Positions 42,893-51,648 of a stretch of 64,000 nt of DNA are shown piece after piece (positions within the stretch are counted from its first letter, which is position 1; each line of letters begins with the position of its first letter). The notes below the pieces were generated by a model. That model made no database searches and was not told the origin of the DNA. It worked only from the letters and a program-made list of their open reading frames with translations. Where the stretch lies: NCBI RefSeq assembly GCF_036408855.1, contig NZ_JAZGJQ010000012.1, positions 1-64,000 on the forward strand. Reading direction: 5' to 3'. The translations under genes were made by a program, and so were the position numbers. This DNA comes from Olsenella_K absiana. GTDB lineage: Bacteria > Actinomycetota > Coriobacteriia > Coriobacteriales > Atopobiaceae.

Positions 42893-43361
42893 CAGCCTGG
42901 AGTACGACCGCTCGTACATTCTCAAGTTCTACCTCAACGCGCGCCACTTCCTCACCGACGGCAGCTATGTGGGAGAGACGCATCCCCATACCTGGGAGTT
43001 CACGCTCACCATCAAGGTCTCGGGGTTGCGCTTCGTGCGGTTCAACGTCTTCGAGGAGGGCATCGACGCCTGTCTCGCGCCATACCGGAACAAGGTGCTC
43101 AACGAAGAGCCGCCGTTCGACGTGGTCTCGCCCACGCTCGAGAACCTTGTCGAGGAGTTTGCGAAGAACTTCTATGCCGTGATCGAGAAGGCCGGCGGCT
43201 CGCTCGTGCGCGTCGAGGGCAGCGAGAGCCCGGCGCGCACCTATGCGGTGGACATTCGGCCCAGGCAAGCGAACAGTGGCCCGACGGACGCCGACGTCGA
43301 CCGCATCGTGGGGGACGTCGTAGACGAGATGCTCGCCGCAGACGAGGAACGCGCCAAATGA
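42882..43361 (+). CDS. 6-pyruvoyl-tetrahydropterin synthase-like protein, XrtG-associated
   Basis: 159 residues from ATG 42882, overlapping the previous gene by 11 bp. The PTPS/QueD fold is indicated by LKFYLNARHFL (first zinc His), GETHPHTWEFTLTI (the HxH pair), and PTLENLVEEFAKNFY with the conserved Glu. QueD-type enzymes act on pterins; members in XrtG loci form a separate branch of unknown substrate. It overlaps the next gene as ATGA. Confidence 0.82.
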   Translation: METNSLEYDRSYILKFYLNARHFLTDGSYVGETHPHTWEFTLTIKVSGLRFVRFNVFEEGIDACLAPYRNKVLNEEPPFDVVSPTLENLVEEFAKNFYAVIEKAGGSLVRVEGSESPARTYAVDIRPRQANSGPTDADVDRIVGDVVDEMLAADEERAK

Positions 43362-45853
43362 CGGGACGAGAAGAGACAACTGCCGAGAAGAACGACCAGC
43401 ACCTCAGGGGCAAGCGAATCGCCCTGGGGGTTGTCGCCACTGCCGTCTACGTTCTTGCGGCCGTGGTGGTGGTCTGTCTCGTCCACAACAGCGGCACCTA
43501 TCCCGCCGGCTCTGACACCATGTACCACATCCACCGCGCCGAGCTGGTCTACAGCAGCGTCTGCGCGGGCAACTGGTGGCCGGGCTACGACCCTACCTGG
43601 TACAACGGGGTCGAGATTCTGCGCTATTGGCCCCCGCTCGCCCCCTACCTCATGGCCGCATGCCAGGCCATCGCCCAAGGTGACATCTGGGCAGGCTACC
43701 TGCTGTTTGTTGGGATCCTCGTCGTGGGGAGCAGCATCCCCTGGCTCTACATCGGCTACAAGATGGATCGCCCGTGGCTGGGCGCCTTTCTCGGCCTTGT
43801 GTGGTTCTTCCTGCCCAACAACCTCTACCAGCTCTTTGCCGAGGGGAACGTCCCCCGCGCCCTGAGCATGTGCTTCCTCCCGCTGTACGCCTACAACGTG
43901 GCGGCGTTCCTCAGGGGCGAGAAGCGCGTGAACTTTGCGGGAATCTCTGTGTGCTTCTCGCTCATGGTGCTCTGCCACTTGGGGTATGCCGGCATGCTCG
44001 CGCTGGCCACACTGCTGTTCGTACTTATATACTGCCTGGTTAACCGCCGCGTGCGCGTTGCCCTCCGCGCGGTTCTCGCCATGCTTCTAGGGTTTCTCCT
44101 GGTGGGAGTCTGGCTTGTGCCCTCCCTCTTTGGCGGCATATCGAACATCGACAGCTCCACCACCATGAAGAGCTTCTTCCAGAGCCTGGGCGTCTCTCTC
44201 AACCCCCTCGAGCGGCTCCGGACCACCCTTGTTCCCTACATTGGGCTCCCCGGCTTTGTGCTGGCAGTCACAGGCGCGCTCTTCAGCAATCGAAAAGCAG
44301 CTCCGGGCTTCATCACCGCCGCGATTACCTGTGTCCTCACCTCGACGGCAGTCATGCCCTTTCTCGCCGCGCTCCCCGGCGGCGGGCTTCTCTGGATGAT
44401 GCGCTTCATCTCGATTGCACTCTGCCTCATCCTCATCTCTCTCCTGCAGTGGAGGCGCCTCAAGACACCCATCCTCGTGACCTTCTGCGCGCTCATCGTC
44501 CTTGACTGCGTTCCGTCGCTGAGCCTCATCTACGGCGATCGGTCGGGCGTACAGCCCGTCGAGCGTCTGAGCCAACAGCAGAAGGGAACGCTGGTCGAGG
44601 AGGCAAAGAGCATAACCACGCAGCGCCTGTGCGTTCTTCAAGAGGGATCGGGCGTCATCGACGCGTACGTGCTCACCAACTTGGGCGGCACCACCAACCA
44701 GGTCTTTGGCGCGGGCTGGGAGGCCAGCACCACCTCGCGGAACATCCTCCTGCTCAACCGCGCGTCAAACGAGGGAGACTTCCTCTACATGTTCGATCGC
44801 GCCAAGGAGCTGGGCGCTGACACCGTGCTCATGAATACCGACGTAGTTGAGAACCCGGAGCCCGACATGGTGGAGCAACTCGACGAATGCGCCGAGAAGA
44901 CCGGCTACAAACTGGTGAACACCTCTGGGATCTACCGCCTCTACCACCTGAGCGCGGCTCCCGAGACGTTTGGCGTCAAGACGCAGTACCCCGCCATAGC
45001 CATCGGGAAGAACTCCGACACCATCGCCCTCTCCTACCCCGCCTTCAAGCAGACTGCAGACCCCAACCTCAACCACTACACCTTTGACGAGCTCTCGCGC
45101 TATCACGTCATCTACCTCACGGGGTTCACCTACGACGACCAGCAGGCGGCAGAAGACCTGATCCTTCAGCTTGCCAACAGCGGCGTGCGCGTGGTTGTCT
45201 CAGCCGATGGCATCCCCGAGAACAAGAACTCGCACGACCGCATCTTCCTGGGCGTGCGCTGCAACACCGTAAGGTTCAACAACGGCTACCCGGACCTTCA
45301 CACCAAGGACGGGATCCTGGACACCGATCTGTTCCCATCAGACATGACCACCTGGAACACGGTCTACCTCGAGGGGCTGGACGACCCCTGGGGCTATGCA
45401 GACCTTGGAGATGGCACGCACGTCGACTTCATGGGGACCGCAGGCAGTGACAACATCGTCTTTGTGGGGTTCAACCTCACGTACTACTACTCGCTCACAC
45501 ACGATGAGAGTGTGGGAGGCCTGCTCTCCCAGGCAATGGACCTCGATTCCGGCGAGCTGCCGGAGCGCGAGCTCGTGCCGCTCGCGCTGAGCTACGGTCC
45601 CAACGCCATCACCGTGACCTCGCCCGAGGACAATGTGAACACCACGCTCGCGTACCACGACCTGTTCGACGACGTGCCGGGGGCACGCGATGACTTCCAT
45701 CTCACCGTGGTCGACGGTGGCACCACGAGGCTGCCGCTTGCCTACCCCTACCTCTGGCAGGGCGTCGCCGTGTCCGCTCTGGGCGTTGCCGGCCTTGTGG
45801 CGTTCTCGCGGGGTCACCGTCACGCTAAGGAGCCCGGCAATGAGCTTGCCTGA
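43358..45853 (+). CDS. PTPS-related large membrane protein (GT-C-like)
   Basis: 831 residues. About 11 TM segments fill residues 20-370. The first outside loop carries GTYPAGSDTMYHIHRAELVYSS and WWPGYDPTWYNGVEILRYWPPLAPY (parts), the signature of the 6-pyruvoyl-tetrahydropterin-synthase-related membrane family. The acidic loop and TM layout are like GT-C lipid-linked glycosyltransferases (inference). A large extracellular domain (about 400-800) with YHVIYLTGFTYDDQQAAEDLI looks like a glutamine-amidotransferase/GATase-like fold. A last TM is near the C-terminus. ATGA-coupled to the PTPS-like gene. Confidence 0.8.
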   Translation: MTGREETTAEKNDQHLRGKRIALGVVATAVYVLAAVVVVCLVHNSGTYPAGSDTMYHIHRAELVYSSVCAGNWWPGYDPTWYNGVEILRYWPPLAPYLMAACQAIAQGDIWAGYLLFVGILVVGSSIPWLYIGYKMDRPWLGAFLGLVWFFLPNNLYQLFAEGNVPRALSMCFLPLYAYNVAAFLRGEKRVNFAGISVCFSLMVLCHLGYAGMLALATLLFVLIYCLVNRRVRVALRAVLAMLLGFLLVGVWLVPSLFGGISNIDSSTTMKSFFQSLGVSLNPLERLRTTLVPYIGLPGFVLAVTGALFSNRKAAPGFITAAITCVLTSTAVMPFLAALPGGGLLWMMRFISIALCLILISLLQWRRLKTPILVTFCALIVLDCVPSLSLIYGDRSGVQPVERLSQQQKGTLVEEAKSITTQRLCVLQEGSGVIDAYVLTNLGGTTNQVFGAGWEASTTSRNILLLNRASNEGDFLYMFDRAKELGADTVLMNTDVVENPEPDMVEQLDECAEKTGYKLVNTSGIYRLYHLSAAPETFGVKTQYPAIAIGKNSDTIALSYPAFKQTADPNLNHYTFDELSRYHVIYLTGFTYDDQQAAEDLILQLANSGVRVVVSADGIPENKNSHDRIFLGVRCNTVRFNNGYPDLHTKDGILDTDLFPSDMTTWNTVYLEGLDDPWGYADLGDGTHVDFMGTAGSDNIVFVGFNLTYYYSLTHDESVGGLLSQAMDLDSGELPERELVPLALSYGPNAITVTSPEDNVNTTLAYHDLFDDVPGARDDFHLTVVDGGTTRLPLAYPYLWQGVAVSALGVAGLVAFSRGHRHAKEPGNELA

Positions 45854-46934
45854 TTCCAGCGGGCACGCCTTCTGCGTGGTCATCCCGGCATACCAGCCCG
45901 ATGAACGGCTCGTAACGCTTGTCGGCCAGCTCCACGGGAGCGGTCAGGGCTCAGACGGCGCGGTAGGCGCGGGCGCGGGGCCCTCCCTGCCCGTTGTGGT
46001 GGTCGATGACGGGAGCGAAGGCTGCGACCAGGTCTTCTCCCAGGTAGAGGCATGCGGCGTCCCCATAATCCACTTCGAGCGCAATCGGGGCAAGGGCGCG
46101 GCGCTTAAGGAAGGGCTGCGCTGGGCTTGGCGCAAGGGCTTCTCGCTTGCCGTGACCGCCGATTCCGACGGCCAGCACACCCGAGACGCCATTCTTGGCG
46201 TGGCGCACTGTGCGGAGGACAACCCGGGGTGCCTGGTACTGGGCGTTCGTGACGTACGGCAAATGCCGAGAAGGTCTCGCCTTGGGAACACGCTCACCCG
46301 CACGCTCTTTGGCATGCTCTACAACGTGCACCTCACGGACACGCAGACTGGCCTGCGCGGGGTTCCCCTCGACCATATCGACCAGCTGCTGTCGCTTGCT
46401 GGCGATCGCTACGAGTATGAGATGAACATGCTTGTGCATGCGGGTGCACTGTTTAGCGGCATCCGAGAGGTGCCCATTCCCACGGTGTACTTCGAGAACA
46501 ACTCTGGAAGCCACTTCAGCGCGATAAGGGATGGGGCTCGCGTCTACAGGGTCCTTTTTAGCAGCATGCCCAAGTTCCTTGTCGTCTCGCTTACCTCGTT
46601 TGTGATTGACTACTCGCTGTTCTCTGCATTCTTCTACGGCGGCGGTTTTTCGACGGTGGCGGCGACGTTTTTCGCACGCGCCATCAGCGCCACGTACAAC
46701 TACCTCATGAACAGGCACTGGGCGTTCGACAACCCCGGCAAGCACTACACGTTCTGGCGGTACGTGGTTCTCTCCGCGGCACTCGTGACCGTGAACAGCG
46801 CCCTCATGCACCTGCTCGTTGATGTTCTGGGCGGCCCAGCGCTGGTGATGAAGGTCTTGGTTGAGTGTCTGCTCTATGTGGTGAGCTTCACGGTGCAGAA
46901 CAACATGGCCCTTGGTTCCCACGGGAAGGACTGA
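45840..46934 (+). CDS. GT2 polyprenyl-phosphate glycosyltransferase fused to GtrA
   Basis: 364 residues from ATG 45840, overlapping the previous stop by 14 bp. Residues about 10-235 are a DPM1-like GT2 domain (VVIPAYQPDERL, VVVVDDGSEG, RNRGKGAALKEGLRWA, TADSDGQHT). Residues about 240-360 are a GtrA domain with four TM segments (FLVVSLTSFVIDYSLFSAFF, NYLMNRHWAF, VVSFTVQNNMAL). DPM1-type enzymes load a sugar onto undecaprenyl phosphate and GtrA proteins help flip it, so this one polypeptide could supply donor for the GT-C-like neighbour. Confidence 0.88.
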   Translation: MSLPDSSGHAFCVVIPAYQPDERLVTLVGQLHGSGQGSDGAVGAGAGPSLPVVVVDDGSEGCDQVFSQVEACGVPIIHFERNRGKGAALKEGLRWAWRKGFSLAVTADSDGQHTRDAILGVAHCAEDNPGCLVLGVRDVRQMPRRSRLGNTLTRTLFGMLYNVHLTDTQTGLRGVPLDHIDQLLSLAGDRYEYEMNMLVHAGALFSGIREVPIPTVYFENNSGSHFSAIRDGARVYRVLFSSMPKFLVVSLTSFVIDYSLFSAFFYGGGFSTVAATFFARAISATYNYLMNRHWAFDNPGKHYTFWRYVVLSAALVTVNSALMHLLVDVLGGPALVMKVLVECLLYVVSFTVQNNMALGSHGKD

Positions 46935-46936
46935 CT

Positions 46937-47452
46937 ATGACACCAGATGAGTTCGACGAGGCGGCGCGCTACTGGACCGAGAAGGAGGCCACCTCTGCCC
47001 GCATGCCCCGGGAGGAGCTGCAACAGGCAATCGACGCGTTTCTCGGCACGCGCGGCGTCTGCGCCCTGGCAACGGCATCGAGCGACCTCGTGCGCTGCAC
47101 CCCGCTCGAGTACGCCTACCGGGACGGAAGGTTCTGGATCTTCTCCGAGGGCGGCCTCAAGTTCCACGCGCTCAAAGAGAGTCGCAACGTGTGCCTTGCG
47201 GTCTTCAACCCCTCGTATGAGTTTGGGAAGCTCGAGAGCGTGCAGGTCACAGGCATCGCAGAGATAGTCGACCCCACGGGCGAGGAGTACGAGCGGGCGG
47301 CTAAGGCGAGGGGCTTCTCCGGCGCGGTACTTGAGCGCATGCGCACGCGGCTTCACCTGATCGAGGTCACGCCCACCCGCATCGACTACCTCAGCAGCGC
47401 CCTGCGCAAGCGCGGGTTCGACGCGCGCCAGTGGGTCGAGCTGAGGCCCTAG
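46937..47452 (+). CDS. Pyridoxamine 5'-phosphate oxidase-like flavoprotein
   Basis: 171 residues, starting 2 bp after the GT2-GtrA stop. After a helical N-terminus, FLGTRGVCALATASSDLVRCTPLEYAYRDGRFWIFSEGG (in parts: GVCALATAS, TPLEYAY, FWIFSEGG, KFHALKESRNVCLAVF) is the FMN-binding split barrel of the PNPOx-like family. The C-terminus lacks the PLP-binding part of true PdxH. Likely reduces or binds a flavin/F420-type or pterin-type ligand; the XrtG operon's PTPS-like gene makes a pterin link tempting but unproven. Confidence 0.8.
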   Translation: MTPDEFDEAARYWTEKEATSARMPREELQQAIDAFLGTRGVCALATASSDLVRCTPLEYAYRDGRFWIFSEGGLKFHALKESRNVCLAVFNPSYEFGKLESVQVTGIAEIVDPTGEEYERAAKARGFSGAVLERMRTRLHLIEVTPTRIDYLSSALRKRGFDARQWVELRP

Positions 47453-47767
47453 GCGCGCCCGGCGGTGCCCTCCGGACGGCGGCCCCTCCCGGCGGCGGTG
47501 TGGGCGCGAAATTACGCACGGCTGCGAGTGGAGAAGAGAAAGGCCCAGTTGGCGTGGAGCCAAACGCGCAGCCGTGCGTAACCGCACCCGCGCGCTACCG
47601 TGCACGGCCGCGGCTTCCGCCCTGCCCGTGCATGGCCGCGCCTTCCGCCCAACCCGCGTGTGCGTAACCGTGCCCTCCGCCCGGCCCGCGCAGCCGCACC
47701 CGACGCGTCACCGATCGCCGTTGTGTGGCGACGTGCCCCACCGGCCGGGGGCCGTTCCGCCACTGGG
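47453..47767. other. Gene-free interval with the second 72-bp element
   Basis: 315 bp between the PNPOx-like gene and a GNAT gene. It contains the 72-bp repeat 47511-47582 and, further on, another isolated GTGCGTAAC (47660-47668). Open frames here have shadow-like composition. Confidence 0.6.
47511..47582. repeat. 72-bp element with TTACGCACGG ends, copy 2
   Basis: Perfect 15-bp terminal inverted repeats, TTACGCACGGCTGCG and CGCAGCCGTGCGTAA. The interior, read in reverse complement, follows copy 1 at 18572-18643 (shared CGCCA-CTGGG-CTTT). Same length as copy 1. Confidence 0.75.
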
Positions 47768-48346
47768 CTAGAGCTCCAGCTCCCACGCACGGCACCCGGT
47801 CTCCTCGCCGCCCTGCCCGATACCCCCGGCGAGGCGGCGAGGCTTCATTCCCAGGTGGGCAAGCACGCGCTCGCTCGCGACGTTCCGCACATCGACCATG
47901 GCGGTAAGGCGGACGAAGCCGAGCCTACGAGCAAGCACGACCACCCCCTGGCACATCTCCGTGGCGATGCCCCTCCCCCACCAGCCGGGGTCGACCGTGT
48001 AACCCAGCTCGCACGAGCCGTCAGACGTCTCCACGAAGACCATGCCCGCGAGCTCTCCGGCATCCTTGAGGCAGGCGGCCAGCTTGAAGTCGAGCGGCAG
48101 GCCACCAGGGCCTTCGTCTCCCGCGTCTGCCCGCTCGTAGGCGGGAAGGAAGAAGCGCTCCAGCTGGCTTCTTGCGTCCTCCTCGGACGCCATCGGGCCA
48201 AATGGCAGGTATCGCGTGACCTCCTCGCGGGAGTTTATGCGGTAGATGGCCGCCGCATCCGCAAGCGTGTAGCGGCGCAAGTAGAGCCGCTCCGTATCAA
48301 GGGGCAGGTGCTCGATTACGCGCACGATGGAAGCCTCCCAACTCAT
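47768..48346 (-). CDS. GNAT-family N-acetyltransferase, RimJ/RimL type
   Basis: 192 residues from ATG 48346; the frame is open further upstream without a clear site, so the start is tentative. LDTERLYLRRYTLADAAAIY opens the domain, CELGYTVDPGWWGRGIATEM contains the acetyl-CoA loop (in the R/QxxGxG/A position: GRGIATE), and DVRNVASERVLAHLGM is the usual closing motif. The substrate could be a ribosomal-protein N-terminus or a small amine. No operon partner. Confidence 0.85.
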   Translation of the reverse strand: MSWEASIVRVIEHLPLDTERLYLRRYTLADAAAIYRINSREEVTRYLPFGPMASEEDARSQLERFFLPAYERADAGDEGPGGLPLDFKLAACLKDAGELAGMVFVETSDGSCELGYTVDPGWWGRGIATEMCQGVVVLARRLGFVRLTAMVDVRNVASERVLAHLGMKPRRLAGGIGQGGEETGCRAWELEL

Positions 48347-48469
48347 ACGCCAGGGTTCAAGTATCGCATGCGGGACAGGCATGGCAAGGCGAAGGAGACC
48401 AGCTCGTCCCTCAGAGACCAGCTCGCCCCTCACGAAGTGTCTTCTTCCCGATGTGGCCACGCTCTTGAA

Positions 48470-48663
48470 CTCAGCGCGGGGCGCCCCTGCCATGCCGATG
48501 CCGCCCGCCTGCTCGAGGGCATCATCGATGCCGGGGGCATTGCTGCCGTGGTTCCGGCCGGCTGCCTTAGGGGACGCATATTACATCCTCTGCCGCCATT
48601 ACCACGACGAGCCGCTGGTACGAGAGCGCATGGACGCCGGCGACTACGTCCGATCGCTGTCCT
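48470..48663 (+). pseudogene. PIN-domain toxin remnant
   Basis: One frame reads ELSAGRPCHADAARLLEGII and GGIAAVVPAG. After a one-base shift near 48555 another frame continues LGDAYYILCRHYHDEPLVRE and ends YVRSLS. Together this follows the middle of a VapC-type PIN domain (GRP..ADAARLLE, ..LTDAYYIL). The N-terminal Asp motif and the second half are missing. No antitoxin partner is seen. A decayed fragment. Confidence 0.5.
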
Positions 48664-48728
48664 AGCAGCTCTCGTCCGGACACGCGCCAGGCGTGCCAAA
48701 CCCGCGTCAACCCTCCGCCGAAGACGCG

Positions 48729-50816
48729 CTAGCGCGTAGTCAGGACCTCGGTGTCGACCTGGGAGCCATAGGCCGTGGTCAGCGTACCCCAGAACAGCAC
48801 GTCGGCATCGCCGGCGTCCTCGTAGCGCACCTCGACGTCCGACGGGTCGGACACCCGGATGGAATCGCCTTGGAGTGTCCCCACCCAGTTGCCCTCCGAG
48901 TCGAAGTGGTCGAAGAGCGGCGTCAGCGTGTCACCCACACTGAGCTGACCCAGGCCACGACCGAGGACGTAGCTCTGCCCGGACATGCGGAAGCCCTGGA
49001 CATACCCGATGGTCTCGCCATCGCCGCGCTCGCTCGCCGTGGGCCAGCTCACCACCAGGTCCACCCGCTCCCCGCCGTTGAGGATCGCCGGGATGGTCCC
49101 GGAGTAGCGAACCTCGCCGCCCTCGGTCTCCTCAGGTGCGTCACAGTAGAACGAGAAGAGGCTGCCATCGATCGAGAGCCACTCGCCGTCAAAGTCCACC
49201 GCGATGTCCCCGCCGTCCGTCACCTGGTAGGCATCGTCGGTGCCCAACATGAGGTAACCGTCGCCATAGTTCTGCATGACCGTGATCTGGAAGTCCGAGA
49301 AAGCATCCCACAGGTTGTCATCCATCTCCACAACCCAGTTGGAGCCGTCCCAGGCAAGCTCAAGCTCGTCGGGAAGCTCCTGGTAGGAGAACTCGCTAGC
49401 GAGGTCCTCGAACCAACCCTCGGACGAGAAGGACCCGTTTGCATAGCTGTCACTCGATGATGACGCGCTTGCCGCCGTGTCCGGGTTCTGGGCGACCTGC
49501 GCGCTCGCCAACGAGCTCACGAGGCCCTGTCCCGGCGTCGTGGGGGAGCTGCCCATGACGCTCAGGAAGTAGTCGTAGAAGGCGACGGGCTCTGTATAGT
49601 CGATGTCCTCAAGAACCTGACGCACGTCAGAGTACTGGGAGACCTCGGAGTACGGGAAGTACATCGCAAGCCCGTTGGAGCCCGAAGACGTGTTGCTTCG
49701 ATACTTGACGCAGCTCGCCACCGCCTCGGACACGTCGCCAGCCCCCTCGAAGCCCGTGCGGCCGACCATGTCGACGAGGTCGACCTGGTCCACAGAGCCC
49801 TCCGCATAGGACCTCGCGCGGGAGCGGGCGCCAGATATGGTCGTGAAGAGCCCGTTGTCTGCCCTGATGCTATCGGCGGCCTCGTCGAGGAAGGTTGACA
49901 GGCGCTCGTAGACACGGCCCGTCTCGCGCAGGTCGACGAGGGAGAGCGTCGTGCCCTCCTCGCCCGTCTCCGCGTAGTGGGCCGAGAAGTCATCGATGAT
50001 GGTCTTGCCAAGATCCGTCGTGGCGGTGGAGGGATCAGACCCCAGCTGAGTGAGGAAGCCGGTCCACGACCAGCCGTCGCCAGGCTCGACCTCCTCGGAG
50101 GCAACGAGGTAGTCTGCCACGGGCTCCATGGCCCAAGCGCACTCGACCGTGGCCATGAGGCAGGCGTCGAAGCCCACCATATCGAACGTAACGCCGCTCG
50201 CCTCGATGGCACGGCGCAGCTGGGAGAGCGTGAGGGCGGGGGCGTCGGGGCAGTTCTCGTCGTAGCCAAAACCGCCGATGGTGCCGCCGCCGTGGTCCCA
50301 GAAGACGAGGAGGTAGCGGTCTGCGGGGTACTTCTCGGCCGCCCACGAGCAGAAGTCCGCGACCTCACCCTCGTCGAGCATCGTGCCCTCTCCGGCGTCC
50401 TGGACGAGGCTCGCCTCGCCGTCCTCGAGGTCCCAGCGCTGGCGCGTGGAGGGGTCGGCCTCAGGCGAGAAGGACCACTCGGACGCACCGCCCGTCTCCA
50501 AGACCACGTTCACGTTGTCGCCGAGGTCGGCCTCGAGCATCTCCTCGATGTCGGCGGATGCCGCACCGTAACCGGACTCCAGGTCCGACCCGCACATGTA
50601 GACCATCACCGTGGCGCTCCTTGCCGAGGCGACGTCCACATAGTAATCGCGTAGGCCCGCCGTGCCGAGGTCCGCCCCCGGGATGCCCGCAGGCGCGACT
50701 GCGGGCGCGGTCTCGTCGTCCGAGCACCCCGCAAGCCCCAGGCACGAGAGGGAAAGGATGCCTGCCAGGGCGAGTGCGGCCACTCCGCGCATGCCCCACG
50801 TCCTGCTCCTCGTCAT
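48729..50816 (-). CDS. Clostripain-family (C11) cysteine peptidase lipoprotein
   Basis: 695 residues. The signal is a lipoprotein type ending LAGC. The catalytic domain shows ATVMVYMCGSDLES, LLVFWDHGGGT (catalytic His) and FDMVGFDACLMATVE (catalytic Cys), the C11 pair. ADNGLFTTISGARSRARSYA and NGLAMYFPYS are later family blocks. The last 250 residues form a separate beta-rich domain. Clostripain-like enzymes cut after Arg. As a lipoprotein it would act on the outer face of the membrane. Confidence 0.88.
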   Translation of the reverse strand: MTRSRTWGMRGVAALALAGILSLSCLGLAGCSDDETAPAVAPAGIPGADLGTAGLRDYYVDVASARSATVMVYMCGSDLESGYGAASADIEEMLEADLGDNVNVVLETGGASEWSFSPEADPSTRQRWDLEDGEASLVQDAGEGTMLDEGEVADFCSWAAEKYPADRYLLVFWDHGGGTIGGFGYDENCPDAPALTLSQLRRAIEASGVTFDMVGFDACLMATVECAWAMEPVADYLVASEEVEPGDGWSWTGFLTQLGSDPSTATTDLGKTIIDDFSAHYAETGEEGTTLSLVDLRETGRVYERLSTFLDEAADSIRADNGLFTTISGARSRARSYAEGSVDQVDLVDMVGRTGFEGAGDVSEAVASCVKYRSNTSSGSNGLAMYFPYSEVSQYSDVRQVLEDIDYTEPVAFYDYFLSVMGSSPTTPGQGLVSSLASAQVAQNPDTAASASSSSDSYANGSFSSEGWFEDLASEFSYQELPDELELAWDGSNWVVEMDDNLWDAFSDFQITVMQNYGDGYLMLGTDDAYQVTDGGDIAVDFDGEWLSIDGSLFSFYCDAPEETEGGEVRYSGTIPAILNGGERVDLVVSWPTASERGDGETIGYVQGFRMSGQSYVLGRGLGQLSVGDTLTPLFDHFDSEGNWVGTLQGDSIRVSDPSDVEVRYEDAGDADVLFWGTLTTAYGSQVDTEVLTTR

Positions 50817-50885
50817 CTTCCCTCTCTCCTCGCGTTCCTGGGGATGCGTGGTGCCGGTACCTCGTCCGGACGCGTCGCCTTGCGA

Positions 50886-50916
50886 CAGGGGACAAGAGCG
50901 CGCCCTTGTCCCCCTG
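50886..50916 (-). terminator. Terminator of the four-TM protein gene
   Basis: CAGGGGACAAG / CTTGTCCCCCTG form an 11-bp stem (one extra C) immediately after the stop at 50919 on the minus strand. Confidence 0.6.
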
Positions 50917-50918
50917 CG

Positions 50919-51347
50919 CTACGCGATGCCCTTCCTGGTCTGGATGACGCCGTAGAGGTAGAGCGCAGGCAGGATGATGCCGACGAACGCGTTTGCGATG
51001 GAGCCACCGTCACCGGTGCTGATGGCGCTCACGATGCCGTAGATGCCGTAGATGACGCTGACGACGCCGAGCACGAAGGCGAGGGTGTTCTTGTCGTTGC
51101 GCTTGGACGCGTTGAGGCCGACGACGCCCACGAAGAGGTTGAGGAGGCCGCCGATAAACGCCACGACGCCGATGACCGCCGCGACGCCGGCCGCGACGCC
51201 CACCATGTCATCCGCCGAGGCGAAGAAGACGCCCATCATCATGAGCAGGCCAACCACGAGGTTGATGACGGCAAACACGATCATGATGATCGAGGCCACG
51301 CGCAGTACGCTGCTGCCGGTAGGCTTGCTGCTGCTGTTCTGATCCAT
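50919..51347 (-). CDS. Four-TM membrane protein, unknown function
   Basis: 142 residues starting MDQNSSSKPTGSS. Four TM segments: ASIIMIVFAVINLVVGLLMM, VAAVIGVVAFIGGLLNLFVG, FVLGVVSVIYGIYGIVSAI and AFVGIILPALYLYGVIQ. No known domain. Its promoter carries the 18-bp palindrome shared with neighbouring genes (51431-51448), which places it in the putative regulon of the LuxR protein at 54430. Confidence 0.7.
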   Translation of the reverse strand: MDQNSSSKPTGSSVLRVASIIMIVFAVINLVVGLLMMMGVFFASADDMVGVAAGVAAVIGVVAFIGGLLNLFVGVVGLNASKRNDKNTLAFVLGVVSVIYGIYGIVSAISTGDGGSIANAFVGIILPALYLYGVIQTRKGIA

Positions 51348-51403
51348 TGATCTCTCCTTTGCGAGTTATCACGGCGAGGGCCCGTTGCCCTTCGCTTTCA
51401 GGG

Positions 51404-51448
51404 ATGTTATGGAGTTGCGATTGCCGATGCGTCATACCGAAGTATGAC
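51404..51448 (-). promoter_or_regulatory. Regulon box A with -10 (upstream of the four-TM gene)
   Basis: GTCATACCGAAGTATGAC (51431-51448) is a 7-bp inverted repeat with a 4-base centre. TAACAT at 51404-51409 on the minus strand is 33 bp away centre to centre, the distance seen for an activator at about -41. Confidence 0.75.
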
Positions 51449-51570
51449 TGGCAGCAGTGAGGCGAAAAATTACTTGGCGCGCCTGAAGACGGGCTGCTTA
51501 GGTGCCAAAAGCCGGGCATCATGCGGGAGCGTGATGCGGGTCTCCTCGGCGGCCCATGCGGGCACAGGAA

Positions 51571-51608
51571 GCACCGCCCCCCTGTGGAAGGGGCTTGGAG
51601 GGCGGTGC
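51571..51608 (-). terminator. Terminator of the SPFH gene
   Basis: GCACCGCCC / GGGCGGTGC, a 9-bp stem with a long loop, about 40 bp after the SPFH stop. The rest of 51449-51648 shows no gene. Confidence 0.5.
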
Positions 51609-51648
51609 TATGGGTCTTTGCAACTCCGGCTACGAGGAGCTTGGCGTG

